Part shown: one piece after another, positions 17,691-26,350 of the stretch | How the letters are laid out: each line of letters begins with the position of its first letter | Numbering within the stretch: the stretch's first letter is position 1 | Assembly: GCA_029243545.1 (NCBI GenBank) | Contig: JAQWRV010000007.1 | Coordinates: forward strand, 123,252 to 187,251 | Direction: 5' to 3' | Length of the DNA stretch: 64,000 bases | Origin: Rhodospirillaceae bacterium | GTDB taxonomy: Bacteria; Pseudomonadota; Alphaproteobacteria; Rhodospirillales; Rhodospirillaceae | Program-made: the position numbers and the translations under genes | The notes under the pieces: model-generated | Database searches by the model: none | The model's input: only the letters and a program-made list of their open reading frames with translations | Told to the model about the DNA's origin: nothing

Positions 17691-18608
17691 ATCACACTGA
17701 CTCGCCGCCAGATTCTAGCCGGATCGGCCTCCATTGCCGCCCTCGGTATAACCACCACGAAATCCTCCCAGGCCGATGGTCACGTGCGCAGCTGGAGGCA
17801 ATATGCCAGTGGCGGCTGGGGGCAAGTGCACCTGTGGATGGCCGAACCGGCTTCGGGACCAGACAATAAAACACCACTGGTCTGCCTGCATCAAAGCCCG
17901 ACCTCGGGAGCCTATTACAAAGAATTCCAGGCGGTGATGGCGGAGGACCGTTTGGTCATCTCCCCGGATACACCGGGCTACGGTAGTTCAACCAAACCAA
18001 CAGCGCAGCCGGACATAGAAGACTACGGCCGGGCCTGCGTCGAGGCGCTGAACGATCTGGGTTATGGCCCTAGTAGTGATGGGGGTGGACCGGTTGACGT
18101 GCTCGGCTTTCACACCGGAAATTTTGTCGCAATCGAGATGGCGCGGCAACAGCCCGGACTTGTACGCAAGATGGTGATGCCGGGTATTCCCTATTTTCCA
18201 CCGGACGAGCGGCAAGGAAAGCTAGAGCAATACGTAGGTCCTCGTCCCTACTTTTCTGATCCGGCCTACATGGAAAAGTCTTACTTGAGCTCGGTCTACA
18301 ACAATGACAACGGCGTATCGAAAGACCGGCAGCTTGAGATGTTTGTGGAGCGTCTGCGGGCAGGCACCACATCACACTACGGCTTCAATGCGGTGTTTCG
18401 CTACAACCCCGACCCGGTGCTGAAGGCCCTTGACAAACCGGTCTTGCTGCCGATCCTCAACGAACTCCTGGCCGAGCCAACCCGCGTCTCAGGCAAGATG
18501 ATCCGCAATGCATCTTTCATTGAGTTGATGGATCTGGATGCCTCGGTCTGGTTTATCGGACCGGAGCGCCTGACCAAGGTAGTTCGTCCCTTCCTGGATG
18601 GTACATGA
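17691..18608 (+). CDS. Tat-exported alpha/beta hydrolase, unusual start and active site
   Basis: A GTG at 17784 would give 274 residues, but the frame stays open upstream and encodes LTRRQILAGSASIAALG, a typical twin-arginine signal. No ATG, GTG or TTG precedes it. An ATC at 17691 lies eight bases after GAGG and would give the expected N terminus; CTG at 17697 is the other option. In the body, CLHQSPTSG forms the oxyanion region, DTPGYGSS the cap-strand motif, and the nucleophile elbow reads GFHTGN, with Thr where Ser is usual. The C terminus lacks an obvious catalytic His. Related hydrolases with an HTG elbow exist, but activity is uncertain. Confidence 0.75.
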   Translation: MTLTRRQILAGSASIAALGITTTKSSQADGHVRSWRQYASGGWGQVHLWMAEPASGPDNKTPLVCLHQSPTSGAYYKEFQAVMAEDRLVISPDTPGYGSSTKPTAQPDIEDYGRACVEALNDLGYGPSSDGGGPVDVLGFHTGNFVAIEMARQQPGLVRKMVMPGIPYFPPDERQGKLEQYVGPRPYFSDPAYMEKSYLSSVYNNDNGVSKDRQLEMFVERLRAGTTSHYGFNAVFRYNPDPVLKALDKPVLLPILNELLAEPTRVSGKMIRNASFIELMDLDASVWFIGPERLTKVVRPFLDGT

Positions 18609-18943
18609 TGGCTGAACAGCCGCACCTCCTTACCGCATCGGCCTGACTCTAGCTTCAAAACCTGAAACGTCATGTCTGCTTTCCAGGCTGAGGCAGATAC
18701 TGATGAACCGTTGGCCTGTTAGTGGTGGCGATGCGTTAATCTTGGCATGCCGTCCGACGGGTCTGCGTTAGCTGGCCTTTTCGCAGATATCAATCCACCA
18801 GGGATAAAGCCCGTAGAACAATGTGAGCCGTGGGACATCGAATGGATTGACGATATCTCTGCCACACTTCATCCATTGGTAGGCAAAGCTAAAGACGTGG
18901 CAGAGATTTGTGCATCTCACAACTCAAGATGGGTTCTGTAAAG
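18609..18943. other. gap with a short doubtful reading frame
   Basis: About 335 bases between the Tat-exported hydrolase and a hairpin. A plus-strand frame at 18747-18941 gives 64 residues (starting MPSDGSALAGLF, with WDIEWIDDIS inside) that look protein-like but have no ribosome site and no recognisable family. It could be the tail of a decayed gene. Nothing else is seen. Confidence 0.4.
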
Positions 18944-18966
18944 GTGGCTGCCCCCCCCGCAGCCAC
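18944..18966. terminator. hairpin with C-tract loop between convergent genes
   Basis: A perfect 8-bp stem, GTGGCTGC with GCAGCCAC, around a loop of seven C. It sits 14 bases past the stop of the MDR gene and between convergent genes. No T-run follows on either strand, so it may end transcription by other means or protect a 3' end. Confidence 0.4.
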
Positions 18967-18979
18967 TGATACAAAACCC

Positions 18980-19984
18980 CTATAGTTTGATGACGACCTT
19001 GCCAATGTGAGTCCCGCTGTCGAGGTGTTCGTATGCTTCGCGCGCTTGATCGAAATCGAACACGCGGTCGATAACCGGCCCAAATCCGTTTGCCTCGATA
19101 GCGACTACGAATTCTTGCATCATGGTGCGACTGCCTGTGGTGATGCCTTTGAGAATCAAGTTCTTGCCCATTAAGCCGCCCAAACTCGGCTGCTCTCCCT
19201 GAGCCAGAGCTCCGATCAAGCCGATGCGGGCGTTGGGTGCGCAACAGGCCATTGATTTGCCCAATGTTCCTACCCCTGCTGTTTCAACGACGATGTCGAC
19301 CCCCCCTGTCTTTTCCAGAACCTCTTTCTCCCAGTCGGGGTTGGTACGGTAGTTGACGGTCACGTCGGCGCCAAACGCCCGCATGCGCTCCAATTTCTCG
19401 TCACTGGAAGACGTAATCACGGCCCGGGCACCATTCATTTTAGCGATTTGCATAGCAAAGACCGATACACCGCCGGTGCCCAGCGACAGAACCGTATCCC
19501 CGGCCTTGATCTGCCCCAACTTCTGTACCGTGGACCAAACGGCCGTACCCGCCGCGACCAATGTGGCATTTTGTTCGACGGTCAGCTTACTGGGGTATTT
19601 GAATAAACTCCGTGCCGGCAGAGCGATGCGCTCCGCCAGCACGCCATCGATAGAATTACCCAGGTCATGGGACCGGTATTCCGGAAAACAGTCTCCACTG
19701 ATCCAGTTTATATAATGTGGTGCACCGACCAGATCTCCGGGGGTAACATTGGCAACGCCCTCCCCCACAGAGATGACCTCGGCGGCAAAGTCATGCAGGG
19801 CAATGCGGGTTGGGGGTTTAGACCTGCTGCCGTACCGATTGCGGGCAATCATCAGGTCCCGGTGATTGAGTGCGCAGGCTTTAACAGACAGGAGAGCGTC
19901 ACCATAACCCATGTAGGGGTCATCCCGCTCCGTCATCCGTAAAGACTCTATTCCTATCTGATCTCCGAGTTCCCATGCTTTCAT
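18980..19984 (-). CDS. MDR-family NADPH:quinone-type oxidoreductase / alcohol dehydrogenase-like
   Basis: 334 residues. It has the medium-chain dehydrogenase plan: an N-terminal GroES-like domain (ALNHRDLMIARNRYG, then HDFAAEVISVGEGV and PGDLVG), and a Rossmann domain with LSLGTGGVSVFAMQIAKMNGA as dinucleotide site, ITSSSDEKLERMRAFGAD after it, and a final HIGKVVIKL. The Cys/His ligands of catalytic zinc are absent in their usual places, so it belongs with the zinc-free quinone-reductase or enoyl-reductase side of the family. It is cytoplasmic and monocistronic. The substrate is unknown. Confidence 0.9.
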   Translation of the reverse strand: MKAWELGDQIGIESLRMTERDDPYMGYGDALLSVKACALNHRDLMIARNRYGSRSKPPTRIALHDFAAEVISVGEGVANVTPGDLVGAPHYINWISGDCFPEYRSHDLGNSIDGVLAERIALPARSLFKYPSKLTVEQNATLVAAGTAVWSTVQKLGQIKAGDTVLSLGTGGVSVFAMQIAKMNGARAVITSSSDEKLERMRAFGADVTVNYRTNPDWEKEVLEKTGGVDIVVETAGVGTLGKSMACCAPNARIGLIGALAQGEQPSLGGLMGKNLILKGITTGSRTMMQEFVVAIEANGFGPVIDRVFDFDQAREAYEHLDSGTHIGKVVIKL

Positions 19985-20156
19985 GACAATAACCTTGTTT
20001 TATTGGAGCCCAACTCTGCAGGCATTTGGTGAGTATGAGCCACAAATCCAGCAACGCAATGCCACTCAAACCCGGCAATCACGGAGGATCTCACAGCTCC
20101 TATTGGCTATGGCCGCGCGATACCACTTAGGCTATCTGCGGGCATAGCGTTTTCCC

Positions 20157-20996
20157 CTAAATAAAATTTGGGTGATCGATCCTCAGACGGTTTTTAAGCT
20201 GGGCCGGAATTTCTTCCGGATCGGCAAGCTTCCGGCCTTTGAGCTGCCAGAGTTGCACCCCCGGATAATCACCCATCTTCAACCACGAAGCCCAGGAGTT
20301 TGTTTGCTCGTACGCTAATGTTGCGGGGACATAGCTGCCTTCTGGAGATAGGAGATTCTCAACACGCGCTTGGAACGTAATCAGGCTATCGCCGACGTTG
20401 ACGTGAGCAGCGGTGGGTTGGGATGACGGACCCGATATTTCTGTCCGAGAAAAATGCTTTTCCTCTACCCAAAGCGTATCCCCTGAAATTTCCACAGGGC
20501 TAATACCGCCGTAGGCTTCCGTGCGGTGCGTACTGTCATCGTGTTCAACATCGCCATTCATTGCGAAGCTATGACTTACAAACATTTTATAGTGCTTAGG
20601 CTGTGTCGATGCGCCGGTCACGGGGTTCGTCCATGAGTCCATGAATTCACCGGTTTCCAAATCAGCGTAATATCCGCCCTCTTCAATGGAAAGGATAACT
20701 CCTCCATTTTTACCGGTTGTAACCTTGTTGAGGCTTACACCAGTAACCTGAAACAGAGGCCGAGCATTCTTTTCGTATTGTTTGCCGTAAACGACGCCTT
20801 TGATCCACCAAAGAGCGGGTGGTCCGCCAATGCCGTTTCCCCGAACCCGCGCGTATACCGCCAAGCGATTCGCCGTTTCACTCAAGGATGATCGGCTGAG
20901 AGTTGCCTGTACTCTATGATTGGTGACAGAAGAAAAAGCAGCCGCTGATCCCCCTAGCAACATCGCTCGACGTGTGTTTGACGCAAATTGTCCCAT
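20157..20996 (-). CDS. Tat-exported DUF1838 protein
   Basis: 279 residues. NTRRAMLLGGSAAAF at residues 7-21 is a twin-arginine signal. The mature part has the DUF1838 look: a repeated beta pattern with GGYYADLETGEFMDSWTNPVTG, then HYKMFVSHSFAMNG and WASWLKMGDYPGVQLWQLKGRKL near the end. DUF1838 proteins are secreted and of unknown function, often met in proteobacteria that grow on complex organic compounds. The gene is monocistronic. An unusually long A+T-rich stretch separates it from the divergent DUF6481 gene. Confidence 0.82.
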   Translation of the reverse strand: MGQFASNTRRAMLLGGSAAAFSSVTNHRVQATLSRSSLSETANRLAVYARVRGNGIGGPPALWWIKGVVYGKQYEKNARPLFQVTGVSLNKVTTGKNGGVILSIEEGGYYADLETGEFMDSWTNPVTGASTQPKHYKMFVSHSFAMNGDVEHDDSTHRTEAYGGISPVEISGDTLWVEEKHFSRTEISGPSSQPTAAHVNVGDSLITFQARVENLLSPEGSYVPATLAYEQTNSWASWLKMGDYPGVQLWQLKGRKLADPEEIPAQLKNRLRIDHPNFI

Positions 20997-21182
20997 TAAT
21001 TCACCCGCTTAACTTTTGGTCCGCCGCGCGCCCTTGGACCTTCATCCCAAAGGGCCAAGGATTTTACGAGGTTTTTACCACGTTTTTACTAGGATTTTTC
21101 TCTGTCAGCGCCTTCATAGGCTGTGCGAAACGGCTAAAGATAGTATACAACGCGAAACTGAATGAACGGAGACTGAGAATAC

Positions 21183-21557
21183 ATGGCTAAGCACGACGTG
21201 AACTTTAATGACCGGCTTCAAGCTGCGGCAAAGGCACGGCAATCGACACTGGCAAAGGCGAAAGCGAACGCACCTATCAATACACCTGGCTATGCTGAAC
21301 GACAGGCCAAGCGGGCGGAGGCCAGCATTGCTCGCGAAAAGCGCAAAGAGGAAGCCTTAGTGCAAAAACGCGCCGAGGCTGCCCGCATAGCTGAAGAAAA
21401 GGCGGCCGAGAAACTGGCCAAACAGCATGCGTTTGAAGCCGAAAAGGCTAAACAGGAAGAGGCATTGAAACAAGAAGCGATCAATGCCGCCGAACTAAAA
21501 GCTAGTCAAAAGGCTGCCCGCGACGCGAAATATGCTGCCCGCAAGGCCCGGCGCTAA
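21183..21557 (+). CDS. DUF6481-family charged helical protein
   Basis: 124 residues, nearly all Ala, Lys, Glu, Arg and Gln in heptad-like order, so a long alpha helix or coiled coil is expected from about residue 10 to the end. The start MAKHDVNFNDRLQAAAKAR and the basic tail KYAARKARR match the DUF6481 family found across alphaproteobacteria. Their role is unknown; a nucleic-acid or ribosome-linked role is only a guess from the charge. No signal peptide. A terminator lies about 160 bases downstream. Confidence 0.8.
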   Translation: MAKHDVNFNDRLQAAAKARQSTLAKAKANAPINTPGYAERQAKRAEASIAREKRKEEALVQKRAEAARIAEEKAAEKLAKQHAFEAEKAKQEEALKQEAINAAELKASQKAARDAKYAARKARR

Positions 21558-21714
21558 TAGAAATAACACCGATGGGCTAAATGCCTGGCAGGCCCATATT
21601 TACAACGCGGGAATCGCGGAAGAGGAAATCCCAGACTGGGACTCCATTCTCATACTAGTGGTCAGGCTAGCTGGGTGCGCCGGGATGAGCTGGCGCAATT
21701 AAGCATGACCAGTC

Positions 21715-21743
21715 AAAACCCCACTTCGGCGGGGTTTTCTTTT
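21715..21743 (+). terminator. intrinsic terminator, probably two-way
   Basis: AAAACCCC (21715-21722) pairs with GGGGTTTT (21731-21738) around ACTTCGGC, and is followed by CTTTT. The A and T runs on both sides allow it to work in either direction. Confidence 0.75.
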
Positions 21744-21770
21744 GCCTGTTAATTAGCGCCGGGTCGGCGC

Positions 21771-21798
21771 ATGTCCGCATTTGGCTAGAAGCAGACGT
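21771..21798. repeat. dispersed hairpin element, copy 3
   Basis: ATGTCCGCA, ten-base loop, AGCAGACGT. Imperfect arms, but the same arm-loop-arm spacing as the copies beside the SDR gene. Confidence 0.5.
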
Positions 21799-21815
21799 CT
21801 TTGGCCTATAAAACG

Positions 21816-21843
21816 AATGTCCGTTAACAGGTGAAAAGCGGAC
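21816..21843. repeat. dispersed hairpin element, copy 4
   Basis: AATGTCCGTT, loop, then AAGCGGAC. It lies 17 bases after copy 3, so the element is in tandem here. Confidence 0.5.
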
Positions 21844-22065
21844 CCAGTCCGCACCATTTCTATGGACAGGTTTTGAGCCACGTTTGCCGGAGTGCCACGC
21901 CACACCCCGGGGCTCCCTACCCGGAGCTACCTATCAGGAGGTGTGCGCGCCGATGGCGCGCAGGTTTCACGCGGGGCTTGGATAATGGGGTGTAAAATCG
22001 CTGCGTGGGTTTTCAATCACTTCTGATTAGGTTTAAACTTTGGGAAATTCTATCAGGAGGCTTAA

Positions 22066-22407
22066 ATGAGCCGTTTGATATCGATTCTTTGTGTCCTAGT
22101 TCTTTGCTCATGTGCGGGCTACGACGAAGTTCGGCAGTCTTGGGTTGGTCGCAATGCTGGCGATCTAGTATCCGCTTGGGGGCCACCGACTGGTGAGCGG
22201 TCTCTTTCTGATGGTCGCCGTGTTTTGGCCTATAGCTACTCAGGCACATTCTCATCATCAACATGGGGTGGAGATGGATATGTCTTTCCCCTCGACTGTA
22301 CCGTTTTGTTCCGCGTTTCTGCCGGAGGCGTCATTCAATCCGCAAACCTCAACGGATACATCGGCGGGTGCAATAGGCTCATGGTTGGCAAACCTACAGC
22401 TTCTTGA
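22066..22407 (+). CDS. small lipoprotein of unknown function
   Basis: 113 residues. A short signal ends in the lipobox L13-C-S-C16, so the mature protein should be lipid-anchored at C16. AGGAGG stands five bases before the ATG, the strongest ribosome site in this area. The mature part has SWVGRNAGDLVSAWGPPTGE and a later run of Ser, Gly and Tyr with a Cys pair (DCTVLF, GGCNRL), the pattern of small envelope lipoproteins of the SmpA/BamE-like size class. A direct family match is not certain. Confidence 0.85.
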   Translation: MSRLISILCVLVLCSCAGYDEVRQSWVGRNAGDLVSAWGPPTGERSLSDGRRVLAYSYSGTFSSSTWGGDGYVFPLDCTVLFRVSAGGVIQSANLNGYIGGCNRLMVGKPTAS

Positions 22408-22544
22408 TTTCTCTGACCTCGATCGCAATTTCCTTGATGGCCAAGGTGCCGAGCTTGTCCAAAATCCCTGTGGCCGCGACCACCTTGGTTTTTAGCGAAG
22501 AATGGGACGCCGCTAGCATTCCTTAGACCTAATTAAGCCCCTCA

Positions 22545-23393
22545 CTACGCCAGCTTGATTACACCCAGGTAGAGGCTATCGGCACCGACACTGACATCCA
22601 TCACCGGGATATTTGCTGACCCTGAGCTGACCTGTAGTTCATAGGACCCACTTTGGGGTTCAAGTTTATCGATCTTGAATTCGCCGAAGACGTCAGTGGT
22701 CGCCCGCGCGACTTCGGTGCCGTTCTGTTTCAAAACGACCTCAGCGCCTTCCGCGCACTCTTCAACGCCGTCGATATCAATCACGACAGAGCCGCCGACA
22801 AAACACGCGCTCATCATATGCAGGTTTTTATAATAGACCCGGGGCTTGGACTCATACTCGGGGTTTAAAACCTCCAGCCCTTCTTGCTCTTTGATCCGCT
22901 GCATTTCAGCATCGTCGATTTTCAGCGATCTGAACACGCTGGTCGGGCAACTTTGCTCGACCCGGGGTTTGGTCCATCCGTCATCCAACAAGTGCGCATC
23001 GAAAATCCATGCTTGCGGGATTTGTTTTTCCTCGTTCCAATAAACAGCACCATAGGGACAGGCATCGACGATGGCCTTCTGCCCTTTCGATTTCTCCGGA
23101 TCGATAATAATGATGCCGTCCGCACGTTTTGTGATGGCGCCATCTTTTGCAACTTTCATACACGGCGCATCATCACAGTGATTACACATCACCGGCATGA
23201 AGTTTGCTTCCACGATGGGATAATGGCCCCGTTCCTTATGCTTAATATCGACCCAGCTATGTTTTTTCTGGGGCTGCGACGCGGCATAGCCCGGAAAGTC
23301 ATTGCCGATATGCTCGTCCTTGGTGGCGAGAAAACAGTTGCGACAGTTGTCGCAGCGGGCAACGTCGACTATCAGATTCCATTTATTACTCAT
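22545..23393 (-). CDS. iron-sulfur subunit of molybdopterin oxidoreductase (transhydroxylase beta-like)
   Basis: 282 residues from the ATG at 23393, whose A is also the last base of the large subunit's TGA, so translation is coupled. N-terminal Cys groups (C14-x2-C17-x2-C20, then MCNHCDDAPCMK, DACPYGAVYW and EQSCPTSVF) would bind several [4Fe-4S] clusters, as in DMSO-reductase-type beta subunits. The last 80 or so residues form a separate carboxypeptidase-regulatory or Cna-B-like beta domain (EGAEVVLKQNGTEVARATTD, FGEFKIDKL). That combination is known from the small subunit of pyrogallol-phloroglucinol transhydroxylase. No signal peptide is seen, so it is probably cytoplasmic. Confidence 0.88.
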   Translation of the reverse strand: MSNKWNLIVDVARCDNCRNCFLATKDEHIGNDFPGYAASQPQKKHSWVDIKHKERGHYPIVEANFMPVMCNHCDDAPCMKVAKDGAITKRADGIIIIDPEKSKGQKAIVDACPYGAVYWNEEKQIPQAWIFDAHLLDDGWTKPRVEQSCPTSVFRSLKIDDAEMQRIKEQEGLEVLNPEYESKPRVYYKNLHMMSACFVGGSVVIDIDGVEECAEGAEVVLKQNGTEVARATTDVFGEFKIDKLEPQSGSYELQVSSGSANIPVMDVSVGADSLYLGVIKLA

Positions 23394-26350
23394 CACACAG
23401 CCTCCGCGCGTTTCCAGGTGTCGACGCCGGTCCATTTCTCCATCTGGATCAATGTCGTGTTGGGCTTAATGCTATGAGTGTGCTCGGTCATGTTTTCGCT
23501 TGAGTTGAGCATGTTCACACATCCACCCAGGTCGGTTGAGTTGCCCGGTTCACCGGCTGGGCGGTATTCAGCGGAAGCTGTTGGCGCACTCACGACCCCC
23601 GGCTGGACACGGTCTGTGACATAGGCGGCGCAGACAACCGAGCCCCGCTTGTTCCACAGACGAATGAGGTCATCACTTTGGATCCCACGTTTCTCCGCGT
23701 CCAGCCCACTGATCACGGCGACCAGATACTCATAGCCGTCGACCCTGACGCGATGGTCCTTGATGTCCCGTATGGTACAGCCCTTCTCGTCGCCCATAAT
23801 ATGGAACGGGTAGCGGGTGTGAGGCGTGAGGAGTTGCAAGGTGTAGCCCTCCAACTCGGCATTCCTCGAGGGGTCCTCATAGGTCGGCATATATTTGTTG
23901 AGCGGTGGGCGGCCAGAATCGTCGATGTTATTCAGGGTCGTGGCCACAAATTCAAATTTGCCTGACGGAGTTTGCAGCCCTTCTCCATAATCTCCCACGT
24001 AGTCCGCCGGCAGCGGATAGGGTTCCGGCGTATCTTTCTTCCGGCCTTCGTAAAACCAGCGGTTACCTGTGGGCGCACGTGTGCCTTCCGACACCGGGGG
24101 CACGACGTAATATCCCTTTTTGAGAAATTTCTTCCATGTCGTGTGCTTAGACATATCAGAAGAATCAAAAGCCCGTTTGCACCAATCCAGTTCCGTATTG
24201 CCACCTTCGGAGTACATGGCGCCCATGTCGAGGCGTTTCATTATTTCAAGCAGGATGTCGTGGTCAGATTTGGACTCGCCCAAGGGTTCGATGCATTTGT
24301 GCTGCATTGATATGACACGGTGATTGTTCATGGAATACATGTGATGCACAAAACCGGCGCCAACGTTGTACCACTCACCGATATCGTCGTGTTCAAACAC
24401 CGTACAAGCAGGTAGGACGACGTCGGCAAATTTTGTCTCCCCTTCCCACCAAATCGACTGGTTAACAACGAATGGCAGTTTGTCCGACTGATACATCTTC
24501 ACGTAGCGATTGGAATCCATCTGTGTGCCCAAAGATGAACTGCCGTATTTGTACATCATCTCGATTTTAGCGTGCCCGGGCGCGGGATAGCCTATCTTCA
24601 TGAATTGACCCTGCACGGTAGAGACATCAGTCATGTGGCCGGAGGCTTTACCTTCAAGAATCGCCTCAGGTATAAATTTACGCGGAATGGATTGCCTCAC
24701 CGTACTCATAGTTACGATGTGCGGCATGCGCTGATAGTTGTTGGCCGCGTTGGCACTCGCCGTTAGCTCTCCGGACATGCCGCCTTCGGCATAGCCGGGG
24801 AAATAGAAGGAAAAGTCCAACGGCGCACCAAATTGCAGGTTGCCGAAATTAACGCCGGGCCGGCCGTATCCTTGCATGGCACCGAGAATGGCCATCATCC
24901 GGGCCCATTGGGCGCCCATTGGGCCTCGCCCAGCTCCACCGAGGCCACAGCCCCAACTGCCAGCCCCCAGGTAGGTTTTCTTGCGCGACCATTCCCTTGC
25001 AAGCGCTCTAACATCCCGCGCGGGAATTCCGGTTTCCGCCTCCTGCCACTCTGGCGACTTAGGCGTGTTATCTAAAAGACCAAGAATGTAGTCTTTCCAC
25101 TCTCCGAAACCTTGAGTTCTGTTCTCAACGAACTCTTTATCGTAGGTCCCCTCGGTGATCCATACATGGCAAAGTGCTTGCGCAAATGCGGCATCGGTGC
25201 CGGGCTTGGGAGCAAACCATTTGCCGCCCATCAGGGCAGCGGTGTGATTGAGGTACGGGTCAATGTGTACCATCTTGATGCCCAGTTCCTTGGCCCAGGC
25301 ACGCCGGACGGTGCCTTCATATCCATAGGTCTTGTCGGGATCGCTAGACCAAAACACCATCATCTCGGTTTCTTTGAGACAGTCCTCTACCGTGCCGTAA
25401 AACTCTGGCGTACCGAGACGCATACTGTTGCCCCAGTGGTGCATGGCTCCCCAGAACCACCCTTCCCAACTATCGGGGCTGCCGTGCATCTTGGTACAGC
25501 CAAGCAGATTGGTGAAACGGCCAAAGGCGCTGAGATAATGCCCGAAATTTCCCCACTGATGGTGTGAGCCAGTGTTGGCAAAGATTGCACCGCGGCCCTT
25601 GGCCTTGGAGCGCCTTATTTCTTTGACAACGATATCGAGCGCTTCATCCCAACTGATTGGTACAAATTCCGACTTGCCACGATTTTGAATATTGCGCTCA
25701 CCATCGACGTCAAAGTCAACGCGCTTCATGGGTGACATAATACGGTCTTCCGAATAGACCAGTGATTTAAGCGCCAAGCCGTGGGCTGCCAATGAGGTTC
25801 TGCGCGGTGGCGTAAATTTTTTGCCGCGCGCTTCTATGGTCCACGAGTCAGCATCGTCGTCGTCGAATTCCATGGGCGTAATTCTGACGATTTTACCGTC
25901 TTTGACATAAACAAAGATCGGCCCGCCATTGGTGCCGTTGGTATAGCGCGTGACACCATTGCCCATATCGGTGCCGCTTTTCCAGCCGACCGTTGTCATA
26001 TATGTCAGCGTAGCGGCAAACCAAACGACCAATTCATCCGGCCCCTCCATGCCAACTTTGAAATTCTTCGCGGCGTCGATACGCGCTAGCTGGTCAAACG
26101 GGGGCGTCAGGAATTCTACCGCAACAGCCTTGTTTTGAAAGAAAAGCGCGAGATCTGGGTTTTCGTGAATACCGGCGCCCGACTTGATCTTACCGTCCTT
26201 AAACTGAATCCAGCGGCCTGCCGAATTATCCTTCAGTTTGAATTGGGCGATAACGTTTCTTTCCTTCACCCGGTCCGCAAACTTGGGGTAAATGCGTGCG
26301 GCCACTCTCAGCGCCTGGACCAGCCCCCAAAGTATGATCGAAAATTTCAT
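23393..26350 (-). CDS. molybdopterin oxidoreductase large subunit with N-terminal SCP2-like domain
   Basis: 985 residues, longer than usual for the family. Residues 1-120 resemble an SCP2 sterol-carrier domain (IQFKDGKIKSGAG, ENPDLALFF, KVGMEGPDELVVW). From about 142 (NGGPIFVYVKDGKIVRITP) the DMSO-reductase fold begins, without the N-terminal Cys4 cluster; transhydroxylase alpha subunits also lack it. Further molybdopterin marks are SWDEALDIV, WSSDPDKTYGYEG, WWEGETKFADVVLPACT and a C-terminal domain with LLTPHTRYPFH and RVQPGVVSAP. AGGAGA precedes the ATG. With its beta subunit it may hydroxylate or transfer hydroxyl on an aromatic or steroid-like compound; the SCP2 domain hints at a lipid substrate, which is inference. 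Confidence 0.88.
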   Translation of the reverse strand: MKFSIILWGLVQALRVAARIYPKFADRVKERNVIAQFKLKDNSAGRWIQFKDGKIKSGAGIHENPDLALFFQNKAVAVEFLTPPFDQLARIDAAKNFKVGMEGPDELVVWFAATLTYMTTVGWKSGTDMGNGVTRYTNGTNGGPIFVYVKDGKIVRITPMEFDDDDADSWTIEARGKKFTPPRRTSLAAHGLALKSLVYSEDRIMSPMKRVDFDVDGERNIQNRGKSEFVPISWDEALDIVVKEIRRSKAKGRGAIFANTGSHHQWGNFGHYLSAFGRFTNLLGCTKMHGSPDSWEGWFWGAMHHWGNSMRLGTPEFYGTVEDCLKETEMMVFWSSDPDKTYGYEGTVRRAWAKELGIKMVHIDPYLNHTAALMGGKWFAPKPGTDAAFAQALCHVWITEGTYDKEFVENRTQGFGEWKDYILGLLDNTPKSPEWQEAETGIPARDVRALAREWSRKKTYLGAGSWGCGLGGAGRGPMGAQWARMMAILGAMQGYGRPGVNFGNLQFGAPLDFSFYFPGYAEGGMSGELTASANAANNYQRMPHIVTMSTVRQSIPRKFIPEAILEGKASGHMTDVSTVQGQFMKIGYPAPGHAKIEMMYKYGSSSLGTQMDSNRYVKMYQSDKLPFVVNQSIWWEGETKFADVVLPACTVFEHDDIGEWYNVGAGFVHHMYSMNNHRVISMQHKCIEPLGESKSDHDILLEIMKRLDMGAMYSEGGNTELDWCKRAFDSSDMSKHTTWKKFLKKGYYVVPPVSEGTRAPTGNRWFYEGRKKDTPEPYPLPADYVGDYGEGLQTPSGKFEFVATTLNNIDDSGRPPLNKYMPTYEDPSRNAELEGYTLQLLTPHTRYPFHIMGDEKGCTIRDIKDHRVRVDGYEYLVAVISGLDAEKRGIQSDDLIRLWNKRGSVVCAAYVTDRVQPGVVSAPTASAEYRPAGEPGNSTDLGGCVNMLNSSENMTEHTHSIKPNTTLIQMEKWTGVDTWKRAEAV

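Larger units (their letters stand above)
21558..22065. other. gap with terminator, hairpins and direct repeats
   Basis: Roughly 500 bases without a standard gene. It holds a terminator, two copies of the dispersed hairpin element, a GC-rich 8-bp hairpin (21944-21951 with 21955-21962) and the direct repeat CTATCAGGAGG at 21931 and 22050. The second copy is the ribosome site of the lipoprotein gene. The first precedes only a ten-codon frame from ATG 21953. Confidence 0.6.

Noticed and set aside
22884..23477. 197-codon plus-strand frame
   Set aside because: Antisense to the iron-sulfur subunit and the end of the molybdenum subunit, whose Cys motifs show the true strand.
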